The position numbers and the translations under genes were made by a program. From Ceratothoa steindachneri (lineage: Eukaryota > Arthropoda > Malacostraca > Isopoda > Cymothoidae), in NCBI GenBank assembly GCA_963969495.1, contig OZ018338.1, forward strand, positions 43,779,206 to 43,843,205: a stretch of DNA of 64,000 bases, given 5' to 3'. The notes beneath the pieces were generated by a model. That model saw nothing but the letters and a program-made list of their open reading frames with translations. It made no database searches and was not told the DNA's origin. Shown here piece by piece: positions 24,561 to 35,000 of this stretch; the first letter of the stretch is position 1, and each line of letters opens with the position of its first letter.

Positions 24561-26070
24561 TATTGAAGGGAAAATGAAGTATGAGTGTTGCAGTGTACCC
24601 GGTTTTTGGGTTTCGTAATTTTTTGTTAGTTTTGTCCCATGTCGAGATTTTTTTCAAGTTTTGCTTGAGATCTGGTTCTTGTTCCTTTGTTCTTATTGTC
24701 TAGGTTGGAATTTTTTGAGGCTTTCTGAATTTTTGGTTTTGGAAGACATTCCTGACTACTCTCACTGGATTACTTGGACCTTGGCACTTGAGTTTACCTC
24801 TGTGTCAAAGACTGCCAGTGTTTCCCTGGGAAAGTTTCGGCGAGCTTTAATCAGTTATCCTGACTCGCTCTTGGTAGGAAGTTTTTCACGGGTTCTAGCG
24901 TTATTTGTTCAAGTAGGCTTTTAGAGGTCAGGAACTCTTCTCATATTATGTTTGTAATCAACCAGAGTCTTCGATTCTGCAGTCTGGTCATACTGCTTTA
25001 TGATGTTGTGATGAACGTGATTGCATAGTATGAGTTTAGATTTTACTAGCTTGAGGTATAATTTCGTTTTGTTTTTTACGGAGAGGTTTCGAAATCAGCG
25101 GAGCTTTTAGAATTCGGTGAGAACCAGTCCATTTTTTGTTCTAATATACCTTTTCACGCCGAGTTTATCTGGGCTGAAGATCAGAACTGATGCATTTAGC
25201 GAATAGTTAATTTTTAAATTGTCAATGTTGATGGGAGCAGTTTGGTTTCGCACGATCAGCGCTGCCTAAAATGTTGCCTAGTTAGTTTGGATCTTCCAAC
25301 GTTGCTCGTATCTGGAGATCCTTTGGCTTTGGTTTGGGCAATCGTGGCTCTAGACATCATCCTTTCATTGTTTGTTTGTCGAACTACAATCTACGTGACA
25401 TCGTCACGCAAATCGTGGATGTATAATGTTTGGTGATTTTGTGGCTTTGGTAGGTCCCACGTGTAGAGGACAAAGGAAGTGTAGGTGAGATATCCCCCTT
25501 GTGGGACGCCAGTTATGTGTTCGAAGGTCTCCCTTGTATGCTTCTCAGCGATGACAGCTTGCCTGTTAGTTACGTAGCTACAGAAAATTTTCGTAGTGGA
25601 AAGCAAGTCTCAGTTTCTAGAGTTTGTATTCTAGGCAGTCAACCAAAATTTTATCGAAGGCCTTAGTTACATCTCTGCATACCACATCTACCATACGTAT
25701 ACCAATTTGATAGCCTTGTGTTGGCGTGTTGTTATATTAGAGCTATGGTCGTCTCCTTTCCTAGATACTTATGAAATCCATGTTGTTATTTGTTGAGCAG
25801 AGCGTTGACCCTTAAATGGGTGGGAATAAAAATAACTACGGAAGTTATTTTTATTCCCACGCATTGAATAGGTTAAGCAGTCTGGTTAGAAATCTTTCAG
25901 GTGTAGGATGGTAATTTAACAACGGCTTTAACAAAGATGATAAACCATCCAAAATACTAGTCGAAAATACTACAATTCTTAAAAGAAACTCGGATTTTAA
26001 CCGCCTAAAAATCCTATAGGCTCTAGTAATCAAAAAGACGATTCTTAATCTAAATACCCGGGGAAGCACG
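24560..26070 (-). pseudogene. Non-LTR ORF2 fragment (RT), copy 4
   Basis: The minus strand gives RT motifs in order. PTPERFLTRLLNLFNAW lies at about 25,860-25,910, then LNKQQHGFHKYLGKETTIAL and a DVTKAFDK block near 25,650. GVPQGGYLTYTSFVLYTWDL and a decayed catalytic box LRDDVT follow at 25,391-25,606. The C-terminal portion trails to about 24,560 without clear boundaries. A perfect 18-bp palindrome interrupts it at 25,820-25,860. Plus-strand frames in this interval are antisense. Confidence 0.75.
25820..25860. repeat. Perfect 18-bp palindrome within RT remnant
   Basis: Arms 25,820-25,837 and 25,843-25,860 are exact reverse complements around ACGGA. Confidence 0.95.
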
Positions 26071-26099
26071 TCTCAGCGAGTCCTCCAGCCCTTTCACTA

Positions 26100-27882
26100 A
26101 AATGAAAGGGCAACAGAGCTAAGTAATCTGCTCGATGAAGCGGCCTAAAACCAATATGATTCCCAGAGAACCCACCCTCAATCGAAATTTACAACATAAA
26201 TATGGCACCTAATCAAAATCAAGAAAACCCCTGATGATAACAGACCTAAAGGAAACTGAAACCGGGCAGGACCCCGAAGAAGTTTTAACCGACGTAAAAA
26301 CCGAAATTATTAAAGCAAAAAGAGAAATATATAAAAAACTAGAAAAAAAGACAGAAATTGGGCTCCTAACCAAACACAACAAGTTAATATTAAAATATAA
26401 AGAATCACATGTGTCCCCACCACCCAAAGTCAATAAACAAAAAAGTAGTCGACAGACCGGTAAAAGGGAAATACAAATAAGAATACAAAAAAGAAGATTA
26501 AATGGAAATACACAATGCACTGAAACAGGGAATGACCATAATGGCACCTCATCCTGCCACAACTTATTGAACGACCAGTTCAAAAAAAAACAATCAGGAT
26601 GCACTCGAACACCAGCCAGAACAGTAAAGGTAAATACAGAAAAAGAACAAATGTAAGACAAATAATAATAGGAAAAAACTATCACAACATGTACAAATCG
26701 CAGAAATATTGAAAATATTCACTTTTAACCTGAACGGTTGAAAAGACCAAAGTACCAAGGAAAATATCCAACTACAATCTTACAAAAACAATCCATACTT
26801 AGACCAGATACGAAGGAGTAATGACATGCATAAAGCATGGATATCTTAGACCGAAATTAAAGTTTTAGAAGAGTCTTATATTACCATTAAGATAAAGAAG
26901 ATTGCACGGAGATCTCGCCTATTAGTAAATGGGTCATATCAAGCCCCAAGAGGCCCGTATATTTCCATTCCAAACTTTATTAGAATCTTTCACCGCCAAA
27001 CATCCTTGAGACTGTGTGGTGACCTTAACACCAACTACCGAGAAGCTGGATATACAAGCAACACAAACGGTGACGGTAAAACCCTTCATATACTAATGCA
27101 AAGGAACTTAGTCTAATGAGAAGGACCAGACTTCCCAACAGATAGATAATTAATTGACCATCCCTGATATTGGCCTGACGAACCCGCACTTCAACTTTAA
27201 TCCCCACACATAACCAGGCTCCGCAACTCCATCTGACCATTTGAGCCAGAGTAGCTACAGTATCAACATACCCTACCCAAATCAAGATTTCACAAACAGA
27301 CTCGAACACATAAAGAAAACCTTACTATACTCTAATAGAATCCCTGAGCAATCTAAAAAGGAACAAATAGAAGCACAAATGAAACAAAAAAAATGCCAAG
27401 ATAACAGAGGATGATAATCTTAATACACCAAAAATAGAGTATATAACACTACCTGCACCACGATGGCCGAAGAAATTAAGCAAAACTGTTAGAATTTCAA
27501 TTACTAACGCGTGAAATAATGGAATTAGGAAATAATATCGAAAGATATCAAAGGCTAAGTAACACCAAAAAGCAAATAAGAATACTGATCAAAATCAAAT
27601 CAGATCTGGTCTGCAACGACATAATAAACACAATGGCAATAGAAACAAATGCCCCCTCCTAATTCTGAAAGCAATACAGAAGACTTTGAGGATCACAACC
27701 AAAGGAACAAATTAAAAGGAAAATAGGAAAAATAAAAATAAACGAGTATGTGAGGAAACGAACCCTAAGGTCCACCTTGAGCCCCCCTCCCTCTTTTAAG
27801 CAGAGACCACGTGGGCATAAGCTAGAACTCTTAACGCAAGGAGAGGAAACTATTGTCGCGTGGGAAAATCTCAAAGTGGCTA
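26100..27882 (+). mobile_element. Non-LTR copy 5, left part (ORF1 fragment, EN, linker)
   Basis: The frame at 26,234-26,656 is a Lys/Glu-rich ORF1-like segment. ORF2 begins near 26,700 (FTFNLNG). It continues with EN remnants: NGSYQAPRGPYISIPNFIRI, CGDLNTNYREAGYTS and ILMQRN. The linker runs to 27,882, where the LTR element starts. The right part resumes at 35,001. TSD candidates are GGCTA (27,878-27,882) and GGGTA (35,001-35,005). Confidence 0.7.
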
Positions 27883-28869
27883 GTAACACCTGTGTTTGAT
27901 CGGTAGCCTATCCCCCGCTGAGACACATTTATCAGACCCTCCACCATCTGGAGGCCCGGGTCAACCCGAGAAGAAGCTTCCTTTGTCGTCTTATCTCGTC
28001 TAAGCATAAAGAGACTGGCGCCAATAGTTATTCCCAAGAGACTGACATGCCTGGAGGCTTTTTAGCGAGGAAGCCAGCAGGGTATTTAACAAAAGGTCAA
28101 CCGTTACTCGTCAGAGAGTACTTCCTGCCCTTTCGTGAAGATATAGCCCCTCGTTTCGAGTCGAACCTCGAAGTTAGGTCTCGTCGGCTAAAGAGATTGT
28201 CGTGAGTTTGGCCACAGTCAATCAGCAAATTCGTAAAACGACTTTTTCTTTGGAGAATTGCGCGAAGCACTCTTCTTATCCAGTCAAGGAAACCTCGCCT
28301 CTCATCAGAGATTACTCAGCCCAATTCGAGAGTGTCTCACCCAGCCTGGCAATTACCTTACACGTGCCCCAAATAATTTAGACCCGTCCGTCAAGAATAC
28401 AACGCCCCTCGAGCCGCAAGACTAGCTAGCCTCGCAAGAATCGCTCCTCTACTAAAGGTCAAGCCGTCAAGGTAAAACCCTTTTACCCCTTTTCGAGGAA
28501 AATCCCCCTTTTGTCCTCACCACCTGATATCCTCTATCCGACCCTTTAATTAGACTCTCCAGTGTTTACCCACATTTTTCCTGTTTGACCAAGTCCCATA
28601 TTTTGATCCCCCTAAAACTGATTAGTATTTGATGTATTATTTCATTGGGGGCGACATATTTTCACATTCATTTGACTTTGTAGACATTTCCATAATTAGC
28701 ATTATTAGTTCAATTAAACCTGATATAAAAATCTTCCCTTTGGTCAACCATTAATCTCCTCACGCACTCACTTCTTATTAGCCCTGTGCAGCTGGTCTAT
28801 CCATCTGGCTCCTGCAACGTAAGTAGACTGCATTCTCTGCAGCGAAGGTATCCGCTCACGAATAACACG

Positions 28870-28872
<3 letters not shown>
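27883..28872 (+). repeat. 5' LTR
   Basis: Matches 34,006-35,000 along almost its whole length. Shared blocks are GTAAYACCTGTGTT at the start, CGTCAGAGARTACT in the middle and CTGCAGCGAAGGTATYCGCTCACGAATA near the end. It ends in CGACA and is followed at once by a (TA)n array. Confidence 0.9.

Positions 28873-28873
<1 letters not shown>

Positions 28874-28927
<54 letters not shown>
28874..28927. repeat. (TA)n microsatellite at LTR/PLE junction
   Basis: TA array directly after the 5' LTR end. Confidence 0.97.
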
Positions 28928-28931
<4 letters not shown>

Positions 28932-29049
28932 ATATATCTCTCAAAGTAGCACGAGAGAATGATGAAAATGAATCCATTAAACCACATTGAAAGAGAAAAC
29001 GGAATAATTTTTCCTTGCAGCAATATTTTTATTACCTTTTTTCGAAAAT

Positions 29050-29165
29050 ATCCGTGCAGGGAAGCGATTCGAACCAGGCACACTGAGGCAGCAAGCACCG
29101 CTTTGATTACAGTTAAAAGTATGCCGTTAGTACACTACGCTACGCAGAGAACCAAAAAATTCTCT
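29050..29165 (-). other. tRNA-like or SINE-like segment with Pol III A and B boxes
   Basis: On the minus strand TAGCGTAGTGTACTAACGGC (29,123-29,142) resembles an A box. GGTTCGAATC (29,066-29,075) is a near-perfect B box about 50 nt downstream. A full cloverleaf does not form well (T-stem mismatches), so a degraded tRNA-derived SINE or tRNA pseudogene is more likely than a working tRNA. Confidence 0.4.
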
Positions 29166-29256
29166 GAATAGAATAGCTTTTAAGGAACACTTTCGCCAGC
29201 TTGACCGGAGACTATTAAAGAAATAGAAAATTAATTGGGAATTTAAAGAATAAATG

Positions 29257-29360
29257 AGGAATAGGTAAACGCGTGGCAGATATACAAATGTATATATCTC
29301 TCAAAGTAGCACGAGAGAGATATATACATTTGTATATCTGCCACGTGTTTACCTATTCCT
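29257..29360. repeat. Palindrome with 46-nt arms
   Basis: Arms 29,257-29,302 and 29,315-29,360 match except for one position. The centre, CTCTCAAAGTAGCACGAGAG, also occurs at 28,938-28,957 beside the (TA)n array. Confidence 0.9.
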
Positions 29361-29389
29361 ATGCAATCTATTTATGGAAAAAATATGAA

Positions 29390-30570
29390 ATGACCCTCCT
29401 TCCTAGGATCCATTCCCAACCTCTGGTTGCGATATGTAGACGACATCCTGTCGGCCTGGCCCATAGACAACAACTATTTCAATGAATTTTTCAACAACCT
29501 GAATTCGTTACACCTATCGATGAAATTCAAAGTAGAATGGGAACAGAATAATTTTCTACCTTTTTTATATGTAAATATCCACTGTTTAAATAATTGTATT
29601 CAGTGCTCAGTCTATCGAAAGCCTACAAATTCAAATGCTTACATACATTTTTTTCTCACTACATGGTAAATCCGTTAAGATATCTGTTATTTCTTCCCTC
29701 TTTCTCTGAGCCTATAGAACGTGCGACCCAATCTTCCTTCAGGATGAAATTAACCACCTTATCCGCAATTTTATTAAACTAAAATATCTAATTCACCTCA
29801 TAAATAGATCCCATCCCAAAGCACGAAAAAACTTCTATGCCACCTCAACACCACGAAGGGTTGATTTAAAATAAATGTATTAGTTTTCCATATGCTCCAG
29901 CCTTGGCTCCTCTAAAATCATATGATAATGGAAATAACATAAATATTACATTTAAATATACCCATACTATTCGAAAATGCTTGACTAGACTGCGCCCAAT
30001 CAATCTCGATGCTGGAGTTTACAGAAAAACCATACTATAATTGATAATTAACATACATCGGGAGGTCAGGCCACTTTAATAAGAGGAGGAAAGAACATTT
30101 AGCTGATATCAGAAGGAGTACGAATTCGTCAACTCTCTTTACGCACATGTAAACGCACGACCATAGAATTGATATTAACTATGCAAAAATCATTTATCAA
30201 TCAAACAACTATATTGAGAGGAGAATTGTGGAAACCATCATCATCAACAAAATTGCTAATTTTAATTTATCTGAATCGCAATACAAATTTAACAAATATT
30301 TAACGAATAGAGTCGCCAATCCTATCTATAAGCCCCCGTACGCAATGCGTTTTTGGGATTAGCAACTCTCCAGATTGTTTCCGGTTCAATTTCATTTTGT
30401 TTAGCTTGTTATTCACGCCAGATTTATCGATTATATATTTTTTCTAGATTGTTTCCTGCTGTTTCATTTTGTTTAGAATGTGTCTTACCTTATATATACT
30501 GTGCTCCTTGCCTAGTGTCTATATTATTAATTGAAAATGGCATGTTGCCGAAACTATCCGATATTTTTAA
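29390..30570 (+). pseudogene. PLE RT C-terminus plus GIY-YIG endonuclease, degenerate
   Basis: Begins inside the RT palm with the intact catalytic box MRYVDDILSAWP at 29,427. It continues with FNNLNSLHLSMKFKVEWE, LPFLYVNIH and SVYRKPTNSNAYIHFF. Frameshifted remnants follow: LNHLIRNFIKLKYLIHL-like and FKYTHTIRKCL. Near 30,080-30,300 there is an endonuclease part with KRRKEHLADIRR and RRIVETIIINKIANFNLSES. The motif set is close to the PLE at 1560-2850. The N-terminal half is missing. Confidence 0.85.
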
Positions 30571-30615
30571 ATAAAATCTTGATTAAAATATTGTGGTTTA
30601 CCATTATCTTCCACC

Positions 30616-30724
<109 letters not shown>

Positions 30725-30726
30725 TC

Positions 30727-30736
30727 TGGTGTCAGG
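30727..30736 (+). other. Primer-binding site, tRNA-Leu type
   Basis: TGGTGTCAGG is complementary to a tRNA 3' end of the form CCTGACACCA, which suits a tRNA-Leu acceptor. Position and orientation fit minus-strand priming of the LTR element once the nested PLE is removed. Confidence 0.65.
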
Positions 30737-31039
30737 TAAAGTTGTTTTTTGTGTTTCTTTTTTTAAAGAACTTTAAAGAAACTGTGTCTTTTAAAGTCCC
30801 TCCACTCCCCTAGTCATTGTTGACTTTCTGAGTGCCGGGTGGAGATGAGCATCTCCTGAAATCAGATTAATTCAGAGCAGGATTATAATCTTGAATTCCG
30901 TGTGTGCATATAGGGATTAATTAACGGGGTTTTTTGTGCAGTAAAATATAGGATATCGTTAGGTAATTTTATTTTAATTTTGTTTTTGAAAGAGTCCCAC
31001 GACCGTAACCACAGGTTCTTTTCTCATCAAGCACCTAAA

Positions 31040-31916
31040 ACGAGTTTTCCCGCAAAAGAAGATATCTTCCTTTGAACACTTCAAGAGTCATGGAGAAGCT
31101 TTAGGACTGTTCGGCAAGGATTTAATGTCCTATATCCAAAAAGAAGAAAGAAACGAAGAGCAGAAAAAAGAGAGAAAATTCGAAGATTGAAGAGAGAAAT
31201 TGAAGAAAGGAACAGAGAGAGATAAATGGAAGAGAGGGAAAGGATTCGGCACCATGAACGCGAATTTAGTCGCAAATAAATAGAAGCCCTTTCCGTCAGC
31301 TCTAGAACTGAAGCCCCTCAGTCCCCCTCCGTCAAATTGCCAGTATTCACAGATGGTCAGGACTTCTGTGTATACCTCATATATTTCGAGAAGATATTTA
31401 AGGTCAACCACTGGGATATCGGAGCAGATGATGTCTCTAGATTGTTCCCACTCCCCAATACGCAACTCAGAGAGATTTTTATTTCCCTTCCCGCCAGAGC
31501 AAAGATAGACTACTAACCAGTTGATGGCAGCGTTGCCCCCGAAAATCCACGTATTCGTGAAAGATAGGTGATACACTACTTTCAAAGAATGTATCGAAGA
31601 GGCGGATGTGTACGCGGCCAGCCATAATCTGTACCCGAAGGACCCCAAGAAATCCCATCCTCCCTCCTCCAACAGTAAGAATAATAACTCCCGATTACCC
31701 CCGAAGAACGCTCTAAATTTTGTGAAGATTCTCGGTCCTCCCAAACCGAAGAACCATCCCTTTGCTGAATCAAGGGATATCAAGCCCCTTATTTCGACAC
31801 CCTCTTTTTCGACGTACTTCAGAAGGACCGTCGTCTGTTTTTCATGTGGCGTGGAGGGCCACGTGAAATATAACTGCCCTCAAAATTCCCAATTCAGATC
31901 TCCTACCAACCACTAA
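31040..31916 (+). pseudogene. gag remnant of LTR element with CCHC knuckle
   Basis: Plus-strand frames read through several stops. A coiled, Lys/Glu-rich N-terminus (about 31,090-31,270) comes first. A capsid-like block with KLPVFTDGQDFCVYLIYFEK and an Ala-rich end lies near 31,330-31,510. The zinc knuckle CFSCGVEGHVKYNC at 31,836-31,877 (C-x2-C-x4-H-x4-C) closes it. The long minus-strand frame at 31,130-31,783 is antisense to this and is not a gene. Confidence 0.75.
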
Positions 31917-32006
31917 GTCCACCAAATCAACGCTGCTCCGAATCTCCCTCCTTCTAGCCCCAAATCTCCCGCAACTCTCTCAACGAATAGTCCCCCGGGA
32001 GACCAG

Positions 32007-32267
32007 GTGAACTTCCTTTTCTATAAGAGCTCCCCTGGAGGATCAAAGTTTGAATATGGATCTGTAAATGGATGCTGGGTATCCATCCTCGTGAGGAACA
32101 CTGGCCGTACTTCTATAATAGTGTCCGAAGAATTACTTCCCTCAGTAGGCCCTGACCATACTAAGTATGCTGTGGTCCACGACTACCTTGGACGAGTGAA
32201 CCGATTCCCCATCGCCCGGTGCTACCTGGAATGCCAGTATTTTACAGGACAGGATGGGCTGAGGTAG
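32007..32267 (+). pseudogene. Retropepsin-like protease domain with lost active-site Asp
   Basis: The frame at 32,007-32,267 contains the flap and core of an aspartic protease. The expected D-T/S-G motif reads RNTGRTSIIVSEELLP, with Asn (AAC at 32,097-32,099) in place of Asp. It also contains GVKSVITQAQ-like linker sequence in the next frame (32,219-32,830). Confidence 0.65.
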
Positions 32268-32399
32268 TCGCTGCCCCGATCAAATTTTGTGGCGTGTTAG
32301 GAGGCCAGAGCTCCCAAATAACCCCTAATTTAGGGGTCAAGTCAGTGATTACCCAGGCCCAGGCTCTAAAGAATTCCGCGGCTCCCGTTCCCCTCGATG

Positions 32400-33535
32400 T
32401 TCTCTCTGACCCAGAATTCGCAGCCGTTCGTAATGAAGTCTTTATTGAAGCTCAAAAGGAGTGCGTAACTCTCCTGTCCCTTTGGGAAAAACCGAGGAGT
32501 CACGAGCTAGGCTATGTCTGCAGACAAAAAGAGGGCTCCTACCTCATTAAGGAAGGCCTACTTTACGCGCCTGCTCGAATGGGATCAGCCCCGCTATTCA
32601 TACCTTGTATATCACCCAATCTTACGTCCCTCAAGTCCTCAATCTCGCCCATGATAGTCTGTTTGCTGGCCATTTCAGCCATAACAAAACAGCTCAAAGA
32701 ATATTTAGATATTTCTTTTGGCCCGGCGCTGCAAAATAAATTGCCGACTTTTGCAAGTTTTGTGACATCTACCAGAAGACTGCGGCAAAAGGGCGTATAC
32801 TATCTGCCCCCCTCTAGAAGATCTCAATAATTCCGGAGCCCTTTTTCAGAGTGGCCATTGATTTAACCTCCCGATTCACTCCCCGTCCAGCGAAGGACAC
32901 TGTTACGTCTTAACCCTAGTAGATTTGGCGAGGCGAATCCCCGAAGCGGTCCCCCTTAAGAAAATAGATAGCGTTTCTTGTGCAGAGACCCTAATCTCTA
33001 TTTTCTCCTGCGTTGGTATCCCAGATGAGATCTTGTCCGACAGAGGTAGGCAATTCACCTCACAATTAATTGAATACGCCGGCAAGCTCCTCATGATTAA
33101 GCCCCTATTTACAATCCCATTTAACTCCTCAACGAATGGGATTTGTGAAAAATTGAACGGTATGTTAAAAGCCCTATTAAAGAAGGTGTGTCATGCTCAG
33201 CCCCGAGATTGGCATCGGTACCTGCCCGTTGCCCTCTTCACTTGCAGGGAAATCCCAAATCATACCTGAGGGTTTTCCCAATTTGAGCTCCTTTATGGCC
33301 GAAATGTAAGAGTCCCCATGAGCATTATTAACGAGCTATTTGCTAACCCCCGTCTGGATGAAGAAATAAAATCATTCTTCTCTCATTTATTGGACCTCCG
33401 CAATCTTCTAGAAGTGAGCCAACATAGCCTACAATAATGCCGATATAAATTTAAAAAAATATCGCACCTACCTTGAAGTCAATTCACAAGAAAGACGATT
33501 TAGGCCCGGCGATAAAGTCCTCCTTCTTTTGAACA
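32400..33535 (+). pseudogene. Integrase: H2C2 zinc finger and DDE core
   Basis: The pre-integrase region runs through 32,400-32,640. The zinc finger follows as HDSLFAGHFSHN and CKFC (about 32,648-32,765, partly in a second frame). The catalytic core has Asp in LVDLARRIPEAVPL (near 32,918), Asp in ILSDRGRQFTSQL (near 33,042) and Glu in TNGICEKLNGMLK (near 33,148). Next is QPRDWHRYLPVALF and, past one stop, FELLYGRNVRVPM near 33,290. The C-terminal GDKVLLLL block is at about 33,510-33,530. The core residues are preserved, but frameshifts disable it. The sequence style resembles Gmr1-like integrases. Confidence 0.85.
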
Positions 33536-33748
33536 TGTTAATGCGATACCACCAGGAATTTATTGTAGAAACTGATCACCGCTTACTAGCCTATCTAAAT
33601 AACTCTAAAATGCCAAATGGCGTTTGATGAGATAGAACTTGCACCTCCAAAAATATCAATTTTGAATCCTCTATATTAAAGGATGTGTCAATGTCCTAGA
33701 AAATAGTCTCAGTAGATACCCCGTAGAGGACTTCTTCCCCCTCAGCTA
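33536..33748 (+). pseudogene. RNase H C-terminal remnant downstream of integrase
   Basis: Directly after the integrase end, the same frame gives FIVETDHRLLAYLNNSKMPN. A second frame continues with NLHLQKYQF and ILYIKGCVNV...NSLSRYP, the usual end of a Ty3/gypsy RNase H domain. RT and the RNase H front are absent, so an internal deletion joined the two ends near 33,545. A stop lies at 33,748, about 260 bp before the 3' LTR. Confidence 0.8.
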
Positions 33749-34005
33749 ATATTTTGTCGCCGACTCTGCGTACTCGTGTTCTAAGCATCGAATCTGTTGT
33801 TATATTCACTCATTCTATGTATACCATTTGATGCTTATGTGCTTTTCTTTTGGAGGATATGTTGTAATCCTCCGTATTTGTATATAATTTAAAGTTGCGT
33901 CGTTTCCGTTCCACTACCATTTGCATGTTTGTTTGTTTAAGTATTTTTTTTAAAGGTAATGATTTCTTTTATTACTTGTATCGGTTTGGTCGGATAGTTA
34001 TACAG

Positions 34006-35000
34006 GTAATACCTGTGTTAGATCAATCGGCCTATCTCTAGCTGAGACGCATTTTTACGACCTTCCCCTGCCTGGGGGCAATGGTCGACCCGAGAAGGAG
34101 CTTTCTTGGTGGTCTTATCTCGTCTGGGCCTAAAGAGACTGGCACCAATGGTTACTGCCAAGAGACTGACATGTCTGGAGGCTTTATAGCGAGGAGGCCA
34201 GCGGGGTATTTAACCTAAGGTTAACCATTACTCGTCAGAGAATACTACCCGCCCTTTCGCGAAGATACAGCCCCTCGTCTCGAGTCGAACCTCGGAGTTA
34301 GGTCTCGTCGGTTAGACAGATTGTCGTGAGTTTGGCCACAGTCAATCAGCAAATTCGTAAAACGACTTTTTCTTTGGAGAATTGCGCGAACCACTCTTCT
34401 CATTCCGTCAAGGAAACCTTGCCCCTCATCAGAGATTACTCAGCCCAATTCGAGAGTGTCTCACCCAGCCTGGCAATTACCTTACACGTGCCCCAGGTAA
34501 TTTTGACCCCTCCGTCAAGAGTACAACGCCCCTCGAGCCGCAAGACTAGCTAGCCTAGTAAGAATCACTCCTCTAACTAAAGGTCAAGCCGTCAAGGTAA
34601 AACCCTTTTACTTCTTTTCGAAGATAATCCCCCCTTTTGTCCTCACCACCTGATATCCTCTATCCGACCCTTTAATTAGACTCTCCAGTGTTTACCCACA
34701 TTTTTCCTGTCTGACCAAGTCCCATATTTTGATTTCCGTTAAACTGATTAGTATTTGATTTATTATTTCATTGGGAGCGACATCATTCTCCCATTCATTT
34801 GCCTTTGTAGACATTCCCATAATTAGCATTATTAGTTTAATTAAACCTGGTATAAAAATCTTCCCTTTGGCCAATCATTAATCTTCTCATGCACTCACTT
34901 CTTATTAGTCCTGTGCAGCTGGTCTATCCATCTGGCCGCCTTCAACATAAGTAGACTGCATTCTCTGCAGCGAAGGTATTCGCTCACGAATACCTCGACA
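34006..35000 (+). repeat. 3' LTR
   Basis: Direct repeat of 27,883-28,872, ending in CGACA and followed by GGGTA, the presumed target duplication. The homology start at 34,006 is not preceded by a clear polypurine tract. A possible one (TTTTGGAGGATA) lies near 33,847-33,858, so the true LTR could start earlier and the 5' LTR could be shortened. Confidence 0.9.

Noticed and set aside
26209..26685. 158-codon hydrophobic minus-strand frame
   Set aside because: Antisense to a Lys/Glu-rich ORF1 segment on the plus strand; apparent membrane character is a shadow effect.
29050..29165. Functional tRNA gene
   Set aside because: A and B boxes are present but the T-stem and acceptor pairing are poor; kept only as a SINE-like candidate.
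31130..31783. 217-codon minus-strand frame
   Set aside because: Lies antisense to the gag remnant with its zinc knuckle; hydrophobic composition follows from purine-rich sense coding.
30760..35000. Endogenous retrovirus with env
   Set aside because: No env-like frame between pol and the 3' LTR, and the motifs fit a retrotransposon.
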